Shown piece by piece: positions 1-10,998 of a stretch of 64,000 nt of DNA. The notes beneath the pieces are model-generated. The model was not told the DNA's origin and did no database searches. It saw nothing but the letters and a program-made list of their open reading frames with translations. The position numbers were made by a program, and so were the translations under genes. Numbering within the stretch: position 1 is the first letter of the stretch; every line of letters starts with the position of its first letter. The stretch covers positions 330,626-394,625 of the forward strand of contig JXTC01000120.1 in the NCBI GenBank assembly GCA_002914845.1. Reading direction: 5' to 3'. This DNA is from Trema orientale (taxonomy: Eukaryota; Streptophyta; Magnoliopsida; Rosales; Cannabaceae).

Positions 1-2297
1 TATAAGTTAAGCTAATTTTTAAAGGAATAGGGTGCTTTTTGAGGGTAAATTAAGGGCTGAAGTAAAAGAATTTTAGTACTTAATTAATACTCATTTATGT
101 TTGATATATATGACTTATATTTTATATTTAGCACTTGGTAATGCTTTAACTTCCTTTCAACGTGTCTCATGATGCATTTGTTCCCCTTACTTTCAGTAGA
201 GCTTTGCCTTAATTGAAATATGTGGTAATGCTACGTAAAAGGCTCATACTATGTACAATTTTATCAACTTATTGTATCTCTTTTACTTTTTATTAATAAA
301 TTTCGCCTTGTTGGGTGCGAATCCGATCTGAATGCTTCTCGTATCTCTTAATGCTTATAATTTCCCTAGTTAGGGTTTTTTGTTTTTTGTTTTTGCTTTT
401 CTTGTTTTTCGGTTTTTTGTTAATCAAATCTAGTTTCTAGGTATATAGTGGAAAACTATGATATTCCAGTCTAGACTGCGTAATAGGACATATTCAATCA
501 TGGACAACATGTTCTAGATGCATCAGATCAATTCGAAGAGGGAAAACACAAACATAACATAACAAAAGAAACCTAGACGCACCAGATCGATCCCTTTTAC
601 TTCTCATTCCACGTACTGAAAAGATCATACCAAAGCTTAAGTGATATATTGGGCCCTTAAATAGACGAAAACTAAGTACATGGGCCTCAAATTAATTGGA
701 ATAGAGAAATTTACGCCATATACCCGCTTTTGTGCCTCATATTCACAAATACCTGGTTTTAAATTTTGTTTCAAAAATATATGTTTTATGGTATAATCAT
801 ATGTAAAATATGAGTGATATGTGTTTTTATATTAGGTATATCATATTTTATACTTGGTATATCTGTTGATATACTGACGATCATTTTGCTACAATATTTG
901 AAAAACAGACATATACTTAAAATGGACCCAAAATTTGGCCCTTTTGCTATAAGCCTTGTAACATAAGAGTTAATTTGAGATGCCTTTAACGAGTGAACAT
1001 GAAGTAGTATTTACGTTTGGTTACATTCTTCTTGAACGAGCACCTAGATGGGAAATACACTCTCGCTTTATAATAATCATGGATTAGAATGGTTCTCCAT
1101 GAGAGTTGCCATAAAACTCTCCTACTATTAATACAGCAAAGTTGAATTCTTTTCCTCAAAAAATAGAAATCAGGTTCTAAAAATTTAGTCAGCATCAGTT
1201 TTTTTTTTTTTTTTTTGGAAGGAGCAGTACTAGGGTTCAAGAAGGGAAAGATAATGGACATGTATTATTATCTTTCAAGCTCAGAGATCTTGATATATTC
1301 TTTATTATATGGCCTAGTTAATGATTAGAAGAAAAACTCGTTGTTTCCCAAGTGACAAAAGAATATTACAAAGTACTCAATTAAGATATGTATGCAAAGA
1401 CTACGGTTTTCTTGAACTTGAAATGCACTTAAAGCAGACATAGGATCTCTAAATAATCCCCCCGAAAGATGGCCTAAACCTTAGCAACTTCTTAATTCTC
1501 ATTGAAAGCAAAGTCATATGGCATGTGATGAAGCTAGAGGGCACAACACCCAATAAGGGCTTAATTATCCATACTCTTAGTTTAATCCCATGTGTAAAGA
1601 TGACAGTTTTCAGTTTTGCAGCTCCTATATGTATTGTATAGTGTTTTATATATGGTATTTTGCATTATTAATTTTTGTAATTAGGGTCGTTCCATAGTAT
1701 TATGGGAGTTGATTAATTAGCAAAATCGTGTTAGGAATTACATTTATTTGGACCGTTTAATTGTTCATAATTAGATCACATCGTCGCTTGAGTTCGTCTT
1801 CATCTAACTGAATGTTATATGGTGGGGTATGTCATATATAGCTGACATTACATTATTTGGTTATGTAATTTATTTTTAAATATTGTTTTCACTAGGTTAA
1901 AAATCTTTATTCTAAAGTTTTGTTGATGTTAAACTTTCATAGTTACCTTACTCCCAAAAGGGAAAAGGATATGAATTACCTAGGGAAGAAGCTTATTTAT
2001 TTAATGCCTATGTTATGCGGTCTCGAACCTGATGAACATTCCCATAACTGAGGCTTGACATTAGGCATCGTGGTTGGTGGTTCTAAGCAACCCATCCTCA
2101 TATTTCAACAACCCCGCAAATCTCCATCCCCAAGAAGTAATGTAATACGGGGAATTCTTTTGCAAATGCACTCATAGTCCAAGGATTATGTTTTCCACTT
2201 TTGATATCAAGCAACATATTTGTGTCTCCTCCGAAAAAAAAAAAAAAAAGAAAACAAAAAGGGAAACCATCATACATGTGCCAGTCACTTAGACAAT
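1..2297. other. AT-rich intergenic region, no gene
   Basis: No convincing coding sequence on either strand; the short open frames are interrupted and low-complexity. The stretch from about 690 to 955 is the reverse-oriented copy of a ~300-bp dispersed repeat also found near 5945, 41660 and 61020. The remainder holds only homopolymer runs. Confidence 0.6.
690..955 (-). repeat. Dispersed ~300-bp repeat, copy 1 (reverse)
   Basis: Read on the minus strand, this resembles the copies at 5945-6240, 41660-41940 and 61020-61320. Shared landmarks in order are a phrase like AAATTTTGGGTCC, then AAATATTGTAGCAAAATGA, then several TATACCAAGTATAAAA-like motifs, ending in TAAATTTCTCTATT. No clear terminal inverted repeat or target duplication was identified, so the element class is unknown. 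It is non-coding. Confidence 0.55.
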
Positions 2298-2315
2298 TCT
2301 TAATGGGACTTAGAT

Positions 2316-2458
2316 AGTCAACTGGGGTTAGCTCAGTTGGTCCAAGGTTTGAGGGTTGTGTGTGTGTGTTTGGGGGGGTCAGGGGTTCAAACCTTGGTAG
2401 TGTGTGTGTGTCATTTTTCTTTAATTTGTAGTAAGTGGTGGTCATTAGTTAAGCCCCA

Positions 2459-2489
<31 letters not shown>
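2316..2489 (+). mobile_element. tRNA-derived SINE with 18-bp target site duplication
   Basis: The head carries a Pol III A box (TAGCTCAGTTGG, 2329-2340) and, about 55 bp later, a B box (GGTTCAAACC, 2384-2393). The body ends in a long A tract (about 2467-2489). An exact 18-bp direct repeat, TCTTAATGGGACTTAGAT, flanks it at 2298-2315 and 2490-2507, the hallmark of LINE-mediated retroposition. A GT microsatellite lies between the boxes. The intact duplication indicates fairly recent insertion. It is not a tRNA gene: the A/B box spacing and missing cloverleaf argue against that. Diverged relatives lie at about 2728-2900 and 54090-54245, both on the minus strand. Confidence 0.85.
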
Positions 2490-2727
2490 TCTTAATGGGA
2501 CTTAGATCGTTTGTCCATTTTTACCTTGTCTTGTAATAGGCATAAAACTCAATAAAATTTGAACTCAACACCTTAAAATAGAAAAAATCCACTAATGGAT
2601 ATTTATTTATTTTTTACTTTCCTTAAAAATTGTAACAAACTTAATTAGGTGGTGTATATAAAATAATATAATAAATATGGAATAAGACAGACAAAAAAGA
2701 TAAATTATCATCTTCTCTCAAACACGC

Positions 2728-2900
2728 TTTTTTTTTTTTTTTGAAAAAAAAAGTAGGACTTAACTAATGACTACTACTTATTACAAAGGTAATAAAAAAT
2801 AACTCACACATCCGTCACCACTAAGGTTTAAATCTCTGACTCCTCCTCCCCAAACTCACATATACATCCCTCAAACATTAAATCGAGTCCCCTCAACCAT
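2728..2900 (-). mobile_element. Diverged SINE copy of the same family (reverse)
   Basis: On the minus strand the 3' half reads GTCATTAGTTAAG before the terminal C-rich/T-run and A tail, as in the SINE at 2316-2489. A degenerate B-box-like segment (GAGATTTAAACCTTAG) precedes a TGTGTGAGT stretch. The poly-A tail appears as the T run at 2729-2742. The A-box end is eroded and no target duplication was recognised. Confidence 0.6.
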
Positions 2901-3265
2901 GTTAATTAAGTGTCTGTTTTGCTCATATTTCAAATAGGAAAAAAAAGGTATGTTGCTCATCGTCCAAATTTGAAAAGCAAGAGTATAAAACATAACTTCT
3001 AACTAACTACACTTTCTTCCAAAGTGAAAAGTATTTAACTCAAATGTAATTTACTCTCTCCAAGTCAAAAAAATATAGAAGTGAGATTTAATTTGATTTC
3101 TCATTCATTGATTGGTTTTTTAGCTTTTCAAATTAATAATAGTTTTGTAATTATACTTATAAGTTCGACAAAACTTTTACCTAAAGAATAGGAAACCATG
3201 TTGAAAATGATACATTGTTATAATTAAAATGTTACCCCATGTTACAATGAAAACAATGTGGTAAT

Positions 3266-3888
3266 TAGAAGTGTCAAAATAGGCGGGCTGGCCTAGCCCG
3301 GAATTTTAAAATGTAGCCCAACCCAACCCTTAGGCCCGCCGGGCCCAGTTCGAAACAGGCCAAAATAGGCTAGCCCATACCGGCCTATTCTTGGCCCAAA
3401 TTTAAAAAATAAAAAAAAAATAAAAAAAAATGATATTATTATTTGTATAATTAGTAAAAAATATTATAAATTTAAATTTTATGAAAAAATAAATAATATT
3501 TTTTTCCTATTGATAAAAATTCAAAAATAATTAAATAAGCTAAAAGTATATAAATAGAATAGTTGATAAAAAAAGTTTAAGTATTGAAAAATTATTTAGA
3601 ATTAGATTGAAATTTGAAAGTGTGAAAAAAAATAGTAAGAGAATGTATATTTATAAGCATTGAAAAAAATTTGTATTTAAATTTATTTTAAAAAAATTAA
3701 AAAAATTATTTTTGGCAGTCCGGACCAGGCCAGACCGGGTCAGCCCATGCAAGCTAGATTAGCGGAGCGGGACGACCTGACCCGGTAGGCCTAAGTATAT
3801 AGCCCAACCCGACCCTAATCTAAGATCGGGTCGGGCCGGACCAGACCGCGAACCACAATAGTAATATATATCTATATTGACATTTGAA
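3266..3888. mobile_element. hAT-like non-autonomous element (degenerate)
   Basis: A ~620-bp AT-rich core is bracketed by GC-rich arms rich in GGGC/GCCC and GGGTCGGG motifs. The left end reads TAGAAGTGTCAAAATAGGCG, a terminus shape seen in plant hAT MITEs that begin TAGRGGTGTCAAAA. The right end has a weakly matching ATTGACATTTGA near 3876-3888. No clean 8-bp target duplication was found, so the right boundary is approximate. It contains no coding capacity. Better-preserved hAT elements occur at 40851-41422 and 55110-55783. Confidence 0.5.
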
Positions 3889-5944
3889 CCGTACATATTA
3901 TCATAAGCACAATGCTAATGAATAGTAAATACAATTATTATTATTTAATTAACATTTAACGCCCTCATTAATTAAAACTTAACCACAAAAAATAGTAATA
4001 CCACAAGCATCTCTCTCTTGTGGAACCATACTTTGACTTCTTTAAGTGGGGCACCAAAATGCTATAGTTAAGGACAAAATCAAAATATTTATTATAAAAA
4101 AAGGGACATAATCAAAAAATAAAATAAGAACAGGTGGGCAGTTGAATCACAGCCGTCCATGTATAGGTGATGAACGGCTCAGATTTCCAATCGGCGGGTG
4201 AGTTTGCCGCTAGAAGCAACCAGTGACGTTGAGAGGCGAAATACATGGTTAAGCAAGTGTCATGCTGGACAAATAAACATACACACACACAGCCTTATCA
4301 ATTATCATGATCAGCACTGCAGAGACAGGTTTTGCTGAGATTACATATATAAATTAAATAAATAAATTATCTATATAAATATTCATAGACACCTCATTTT
4401 TTGATTAATTTAACCAAATGGGCATTCGTAAGCGTCCACGAAAGGTTGTATGATATTGAAATTTTAATGGAGGGTACTTCTTATGGGTCATGCCCTTAAA
4501 ATTATATTTACTTAAAAAAAAATAGCTGTTTTGATTGCATATTAAATATTAATTATTAAATTATGGACTGCTTCACATGGGGAAGGATGCTTGAGAGGAT
4601 TCTCTTTGTGGGAATTGAAGACAAAAAACCCTTGCAGAGGAACTGCTCAGAGAATCCCAGTTTAGTTTTGTTCTCTTGTGGAGAGTTAATGTAGAGAAGA
4701 GGAATTGAACAAAGTAATAGTAATAATACTAGTAGTAGTTTGTCATGCAAGAACGTGGGGCAAGTGTTTTGTCTTAATGGCCCAATCAAAATAAAGATTC
4801 AGCTGTAGTGTAGTACTAAACAAATACAAAAGGCGTTTTCATTTTTTATTTTATTTTATTTTATATGTTATGGTATGGACCACTGAAAATCTTAGTGAGT
4901 TTTTTAAGAAAGAGTGTTTAGGCCTATAGAATCGGGGGGCCATTGGGGTCAGGTTCTTGGACATAGAAAATTACCAACATGACCAACTTGGAAAAATAAT
5001 ATATATTTTGTTTTGGGGGGTTTTTGATGCTTTAATGGGAATATTGGAATTCCATTACTGCTATTTAGGCCCTACATATATAGGTTAATAGCCCTTGATG
5101 AGAAGTGTCATCCTTTTGAATTCCAATCTCCTCATGTGAAGAATTTCATTAATTAAGCTTGAATTAGATTAGATTAATTTATATTAGATTAGGTTTCTAA
5201 GTTTCAAATATTACTCGGTATTCCACCTACCAACAATAGTAGTGAGAGACCGGTAAGGTTCACATGTGACAAGAGAGCTGAGAGAAGCACGACACAATGA
5301 TATTTGAGGACTGAAACAGTGTGTAAGAAAGGGAATGGATGAAAAGAATAAGAAAATAGTGAAAGGATATGGTTAAGCTATCAACAATTAATGGTCTTTT
5401 AAAGAATTCCAAAGCCAAAAGACAAAATACCGTAAGGTGGCCTTAGAAAGTTGGGGAAGAGAGAGAGAGGTCATTAGCCCTTTGATAGATTCTCAAAACG
5501 TCTCATCAAACATGTACATGAATGAGAGGTCGGTGTGATTCCCTCAATGATCGTTGGTCCATTGAAAACTTGAATACTACCAATTACCAATCAAAAAGCC
5601 ACCACCCCTCCCCCACACCATCCCCACAAACATTGTTTTCATGTAATATTCTATCATTTTTTGGTATATACATTTATATTTTAATAGTTTAAAATTTCCA
5701 AAATTCCATGATAATGTTACAAAGTATAGAAAATTTACTATACCGACAACTACATACAATTTATTACGTTAAAAAAAAAATGAAAGACACTATCAATAAA
5801 GATCTCTTGCCACAAAATGGCCTTTTATTTATTTTTTGATACATAATTTATCTATAAGTATTGTAAATTGGTATAACTTCGATATATTAAGGATACTACT
5901 TTGTCAGGTCATCTCTATAACTTCGATTATTAGGGGATATTAAA
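3889..5944. other. Intergenic region, no gene
   Basis: No supported gene. The segments 4130-4330 and 4560-4700 are noticeably less AT-rich than their surroundings, but six-frame reading shows no domain or plausible splice structure. A short CA microsatellite lies near 4280. Confidence 0.5.
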
Positions 5945-6240
5945 TTGGCCTTTTAGAAATATGACTAAATTTTGGGTCCAATTTAAGTAAATATCCATTT
6001 GTCAAATGTTATAGTAAAATGTTCAGTATATATGTTTATATACTAAGTGTAAAATTTTATATACCAAGTATAAAAAATTATATACCCAGTATATTTCAGT
6101 ATAGTAATTAAAATTAGTAAATAAACATATCTACCAAGTATAAAAATATATATACCTGGATATTTAACTAGAAAATTTAAAAAGTGGACATATACTTAAT
6201 CACATTTAAAATATTGGTCATCCACCTAAATTTCTCTATT
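5945..6240 (+). repeat. Dispersed ~300-bp repeat, copy 2
   Basis: Same family as the copies at 690-955 (reverse), 41660-41940 and 61020-61320. It contains AAATTTTGGGTCCAA, then AAATGTTATAGTAAAATG, serial TATACCAAGTATAAAA motifs and the end TAAATTTCTCTATTAT. It is non-coding and abuts the rearranged LTR region. Confidence 0.55.
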
Positions 6241-6299
6241 ATATTGGAGATAAGTACTAATAATAACTTTCTTCTCATCCTCTTTTTATCCTTATGTTA

Positions 6300-6540
6300 T
6301 CTTTCAATTCAGGGGCAACACGTCCTAGAATCTAAATTTTATTTTTCTAGTTAGTTTCTGAGTTAATACCCTTGAATCCAAAACTAATTTTATTTTTCTT
6401 ATCTATTCTTGGGTAAAATCCTTGATTCCGATTTTATTTTTCTTGTTTATTTATGGGTAGACGCCATTGAATCCAATTTCTTTTTTTTCCTTGTCAATTC
6501 CTAGTCAAACGCCCTTGAATCCAATTTTATTTATTTATTT
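6300..6540 (+). repeat. Imperfect ~60-bp tandem repeat (CCTTGAATCC units)
   Basis: About four diverged units share a core like CCTTGAATCCAA followed by TTTTATTTTTCTTGT and TATTCNTGGGT. The same unit recurs in inverse orientation at 7735-7945. Together with the inverted LTR fragments at 6696-6964 and 8080-8314, this makes the whole 6.3-8.3 kb region a large imperfect palindrome. Confidence 0.6.
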
Positions 6541-6695
6541 ATTTATTTATCATTCTAAAATTTTATTTATTTATTCTTCTCCACCACTCTACAATTTTTT
6601 CGATAACAGACGCACCGTTCTTCAATAACATATCCTACCTTCCTCTCAAGTTTGAGATTGGATCTCCTGCGGAGCTCCATCTTGCAAAGGCATAT

Positions 6696-6964
6696 TGGAG
6701 ATAATTACTAATAATATTTATTTAATATTAGAATTATCTACTTATTTATTTTAAAATATTCTTTATTTATGTAATTATCTAGTTACCTGTATTTATTTAT
6801 TTTGTATTTTATATTTTCAGTAGTTACCTTATCTCTTAGAATATTTTAGAGGAATGTCCTCTCATATAACTTATATAAATACTCATAAAAAAAATGAGAA
6901 CAATGAGCCAAAATTCATTATTCCAATTATGATCCAAAATATTTTCTCTCCATCAATTTCTACA
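6696..6964 (+). mobile_element. Copia-type LTR fragment with adjacent primer binding site
   Basis: The segment starts TGGAGATAATTACTAATA, carries a TATA-like ACTTATATAAATACTC near 6870-6885, and ends TTTCTACA. It is followed at 6965-6976 by TAGTATCAGAAC, two mismatches from the initiator-Met tRNA primer binding site TGGTATCAGAGC of plant Copia elements. The inverse partner lies at about 8080-8314. Only a few hundred bases of internal sequence follow, and no gag or pol frame remains. Confidence 0.7.
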
Positions 6965-6976
6965 TAGTATCAGAAC
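6965..6976 (+). other. Retrotransposon primer binding site (tRNA-iMet type)
   Basis: TAGTATCAGAAC directly follows the LTR terminus ACA. Plant Copia elements normally carry TGGTATCAGAGC here, which pairs with the 3' end of initiator methionine tRNA. Two substitutions suggest the element is no longer active. Confidence 0.6.
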
Positions 6977-7734
6977 AGAAAAATCATGGGCCTCTCTCTC
7001 CTCATCTCCTTTAAATTTCGTTCGTTCCTTTTCTAAAAAAAAAAACCGTAACCAATCGACCACTTATCTCCTTTGTTCAACTAAAAACCCCATATTTCAC
7101 CCATAGATTAATTCGCTTCCTTCATCACCTTGTCCTATCGAACGAAGCGGGCTTCCACTCGATTGGATAATTATTTTCATCATCTTTACCACGTCCTAGA
7201 ATCCAATTTTATTTATTGGAGATAATAAAATTATTATTCGATCTCAATTAATTTTATTTATTCGAGATAATATACTTGAAAGAATCTTGTTCTCATTGAT
7301 TTGACATCTCTTTTGTATCCTAAAAGAATAGCAATCCAAGATTTTTTTTAACCTAAACGTATAAACTAGAAACCTAGGATTTTATTTTTGTTTTTCAAAC
7401 ACCAAAATGACTAATTTTTTTTTTCCTGTTTATTGTACCTAAACCTAAAAACCTAGACTAAAAAATAATTAAAATATAAAACAAACGTAACCTCCTTTTT
7501 ATTTTTTTTAATATTTAAACTTAAACTTAAAATATAAACGTAGGACCTTTTTTTTTCTTTCTTTTTTTTTTAAAAAAAAAACTGAAACCTAAAAAACTAA
7601 AACAAACAAACGTGACTTCTTTTTTTTTTTTTTTTTTACTAAAACAAAATAAAATTTAAAAACAAAATGGATGAGGGATTAGAAGATGGGGGAGGAGAGA
7701 AATATAAGTGATAGGGAGGCATTGCCGTCATACT

Positions 7735-7945
7735 AAGTGTTAGTATTTGGATTCAAGGGTATTTTCTCAGGATTAGACAAGGAAAAGAAAAACTAGATTC
7801 TAGAGTGCTAACCCATGAATAGATAGAAAAAGTAAAATTTGGATTCAAGAGTGTTAACCCAGGAATAAACAAGAAATATAATATTGGTTTTGGATTCAAG
7901 GGTATTAATACAGGAATTGACAAGAAAAATAAAATTTAGATTTGG
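7735..7945 (-). repeat. Inverted copy of the ~60-bp tandem repeat
   Basis: The minus strand shows four units of the CCTTGAATCCAAA / TTTTTCTTGT / TTCCTGGGTTA type, matching those at 6300-6540 in the opposite orientation. They belong to the internal part of the reverse LTR fragment that starts near 8314. Confidence 0.6.
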
Positions 7946-8079
7946 GCAAAATCTGGGATTTTCGGTCAATTGGAAGGAGAAGATGGGTCGATACATTCCA
8001 CAATTTTTTTTTAAAAGATAAGGAACTAACGAAATTAAAGGAGAGAAAGAGAGAAGGGGGTGACTCAGATGTTTTGGCT

Positions 8080-8314
8080 CAAAATAATGAATAATAATTT
8101 TGGCTCATTGTTCTCATTAATTATATGGGTATTTATATAAGTTACAGGAGAGGATATTTCTTTAGAATATTCTAAGAGAGATAAGGTAACTACTCAAAAT
8201 ACAAAATATAAAATAATTAAAGGTAGCTAGATAATTTACATAAATAAAAAATATTCTAAAATAAGTAATTAGATAATTCTAATAATAAATAATAATTATC
8301 AGTAATTATCTCCA
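8080..8314 (-). mobile_element. Copia-type LTR fragment, inverted relative to 6696-6964
   Basis: The minus strand begins TGGAGATAATTACTGATAAT at 8314 and aligns along most of its length with the LTR at 6696-6964, including the TATA-like TTATATAAATACCC and ATGAGAACAATGAGCCAAAA. The primer binding site region is not preserved. An inverted LTR pair cannot be one intact retrotransposon, so this implies nested insertion or rearrangement. Confidence 0.65.
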
Positions 8315-8658
8315 ATATACTACTCCGCTGGGAAAGAAAATCCCTCTAATTGGATCTTCTTCTCTTTTTGTTTTTATTTTATTTAATAATTATCTTTTTT
8401 TGTAAAGTAGTTATTATAGACTTAGATATATAATTATTTTGTCCCACTTTCTGTGTGGGTTTACTTTCATATTTGAAAAAAATCAATGCCTAATATCGAT
8501 CTCTGTAAAGAATTTGTCACTGTATCTTTTAGAAGAGCAAACTTAGATGATGGAGAGTGTTTTTCAAAGAATCAAACAATATTAACTTAAAATCTCTAGT
8601 CTATAGAGTCAAAAATATTGATAGTTATTCAAGGACTTATTGATACTATTGAATTTAT

Positions 8659-10998
8659 TGTTAGAATATAAGGGTCTCAATCTTACTCACTCTTATTTTG
8701 AAGATAACAAATATTTGGTTTAGTACTAATGATTAATTTGAGTGTGTAGCGAAATGGTTTTAAATTTGTAACTCAAGTTGATCAAGGAATCAAACTTGAA
8801 GATATATGCATATTGGAATTAATAGAATCAAGCTTGAAGATGGATAATCAAGATACAAGACCATGCTTGGATATGATATATTTCATACTTAGTCTTGTAT
8901 TTGATTTAATTCATTGCACATAGATTTTTTTTACATTGGCTCATGCTTTTAAAAGAATTTTCAAACTATCTTAAGCTTAAAATGGTTATTTTATTTTAGA
9001 AGTTTAAAAATAGATATAATAACCTTTTGATAGCCAAAAGATTCTTTTCAAATTAATTTTTCATGTATTAAAGCGTTCAAAACAACTTTAGAAGTGTGAA
9101 TTTGAAAAAAGCTTGAAAATCTGTTAGAATTTGAAAAATGTCAACAATCATTTTAGAATTTGAAAAATGACAAAAAATGGGTTTAGTCGACCAAAACAGT
9201 TTTTGGTCAACCAACAATGATTTTGGTCGACCAAAGCTAGTTGACCACTTTTCAAACCAGTGGTCAAAAATAACCGTTGGAGTTGAACTGATGTGTCAAA
9301 CTCTAAGAGCTATATTTTTGGTCGACTAACTTTAATTTTGGTAGAACTAACTTTTGACAGAAAATTAATAACAATTATAAACGGCTAGTTTTCTTAGATG
9401 TCTATATATAGAGCCTTATTTGATGTCATTTAACAATTGAGCATGAACCTAAATTGATATTCATCTACTCTCAAAGTGTCTTAGTATATTTTCATATCAA
9501 TTGCACTTTTAAATCATATTGAGCCAATCTTAGAGCGTCTATTGTGCATTGTTCTTAAATCTCCTAAGCCAAAATTGTATTCATTACTTTTGAGAGGAGA
9601 GTTCTTGAGTGTGTTCCTATTGATTATTGTAAAACTATTGAGTTGAGGTAAGGTTGACACCAGAATTATAAACAAGTTTTGCATAGGTGAGATTGCCATC
9701 AGAGTCTAAACCACCTGATTTAGGTGAGGTTATCACTGGAGTCTAAATAACCCGAGTGTAGGTGAGGTTGTCACTAAAGTCTAAATAACTTGTGTATTAG
9801 TGAGGTTTGTACTATTGTCTAAACAATCTGTACAAGTGAGGTTGGCATTGGAGTCTAAACAATCCGTGGTTAAGTACAATAGAGCTGGATTCAAGATTAT
9901 TGTAAAGGTGTGTATGCACCTAAAAAGAATTCACTCAATTTATACAAGAGTCGATCAAGCCCATAATCTTGATCCGATAGTAGAAAGCTCAAAGCAAATT
10001 GTTGAGAGCCGGGAACATAAATTGATAACAACTATAAACAGCTAGTTTTCTTAGATGTCTATGTATAGAGCCTTATTTGTGTCATTTAACAATTGAACAT
10101 GAACCTAAATTGATATTCATCTACTCTCAAAGTGTCTTAGTTTATTTTCATATCAATTGCACTTTTAAATCATATTGAGCCAATCTTAGAGTGTCTATTG
10201 TGCATTGTTCTTAAATCTCCTAAGCCAAAATTGTATTCATTACTTTTGTGAGGAGAGTTCTTGAGTGTGTTCACTATTGATTATTGTAAAACTATTTGAG
10301 TTGAGGTAAGGTTGGCACCAGAATTATAAACAACTTGTACATATAGGTGAGATTGCCATCAGAGTCTAAACCACCTGATTTAGGTGAGGTTATCACCGGA
10401 GTTTAAATAACCCGAGTGTAGGTGAGGTTGTCACCAAAGTCTAAATAACTTGTGTATTAGTAAGGTTTGCACCATTGTCTAAACAATCTGTACAAGTGAG
10501 GTTGGCACTGGAGTCTAAACAATCCGTGGTTAGGTACGATAGAGCTAGATTCAAGATTATTATAAAGGTGTGTATGTGCCTAAAAAGAATTCACTCAATT
10601 GATACAAGAGTCGGTCAAGCCCATAATCTTGATCCGATAGTAAAAAGCTCAAAGCAAGTTGCTGAGAGCTGGGAACATAGGCAAATCATCGTGTTTGTCG
10701 AATCTCGTAAAAACTGAGTTTGCATTTCTTTTATCCTTACACTCTTTACTTTATTGCAAGCTATTTGATTGAGTGTTTGAAATATAGTATGCTTACTTTG
10801 CTTGACATTATTGCTATATGCTTGGTATTATTGTTCGTTTAGCTTCAAAGTTAAAAATAGTAGTCTATGATTTTGAATAGTTGAAAATATTTTTAAAAAA
10901 GTTTTAAAACCCAGTTCATCACACCTCTTAAGTTTTCAATCTTGGGCTAATATATATATATTTTGCTTTTTTTTTTTTTTTTTTGTTAATTTCTAACA
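8659..10998 (+). mobile_element. Probable solo LTR (Copia-like) with an internal tandem duplication
   Basis: The element begins TGTTAGAATATAAGGGTCTC and ends AATTTCTAACA, so its ends form the 8-bp inverted repeat TGTTAGAA/TTCTAACA with the canonical TG...CA. It contains repeated TTTTGGTCGACCAAA-like motifs (9180-9345), a TATA box (CTATATATAGAGCC, about 9402) and a terminal CCAGTTCATCACACCTCTT phrase (about 10910), as in long plant Copia LTRs. No primer binding site follows and no gag-pol is present. The 5-bp flanks (tttat and tcctt) do not match, so the boundaries or a clean solo-LTR origin remain uncertain. Open frames at 9800-10045 and 10475-10717 are the two copies of one non-coding unit. 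Confidence 0.6.
9361..10690 (+). repeat. ~657-bp tandem duplication inside the LTR
   Basis: Two head-to-tail copies, about 9361-10017 and 10018-10690, start with AATTRATAACAAYTATAAAC and end with GAGAGCYGGGAACATA. They are clearly over 90% identical by eye, with 1-4 base indels that shift the period between 657 and 660. The unit spans the TATA box and downstream R/U5-like sequence. The TATA motif is TATATATAG in copy 1 and TATGTATAG in copy 2. Confidence 0.85.

Noticed and set aside
2329-2400. A tRNA gene, because A-box and B-box motifs are present
   Set aside because: The box spacing and a GT microsatellite between them break any cloverleaf. The A tail and 18-bp target duplication identify a SINE.
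9800-10717. Two paralogous small protein genes (81 and 80 codons)
   Set aside because: They are the same frame in two copies of a duplicated LTR segment, with no domain or start context.
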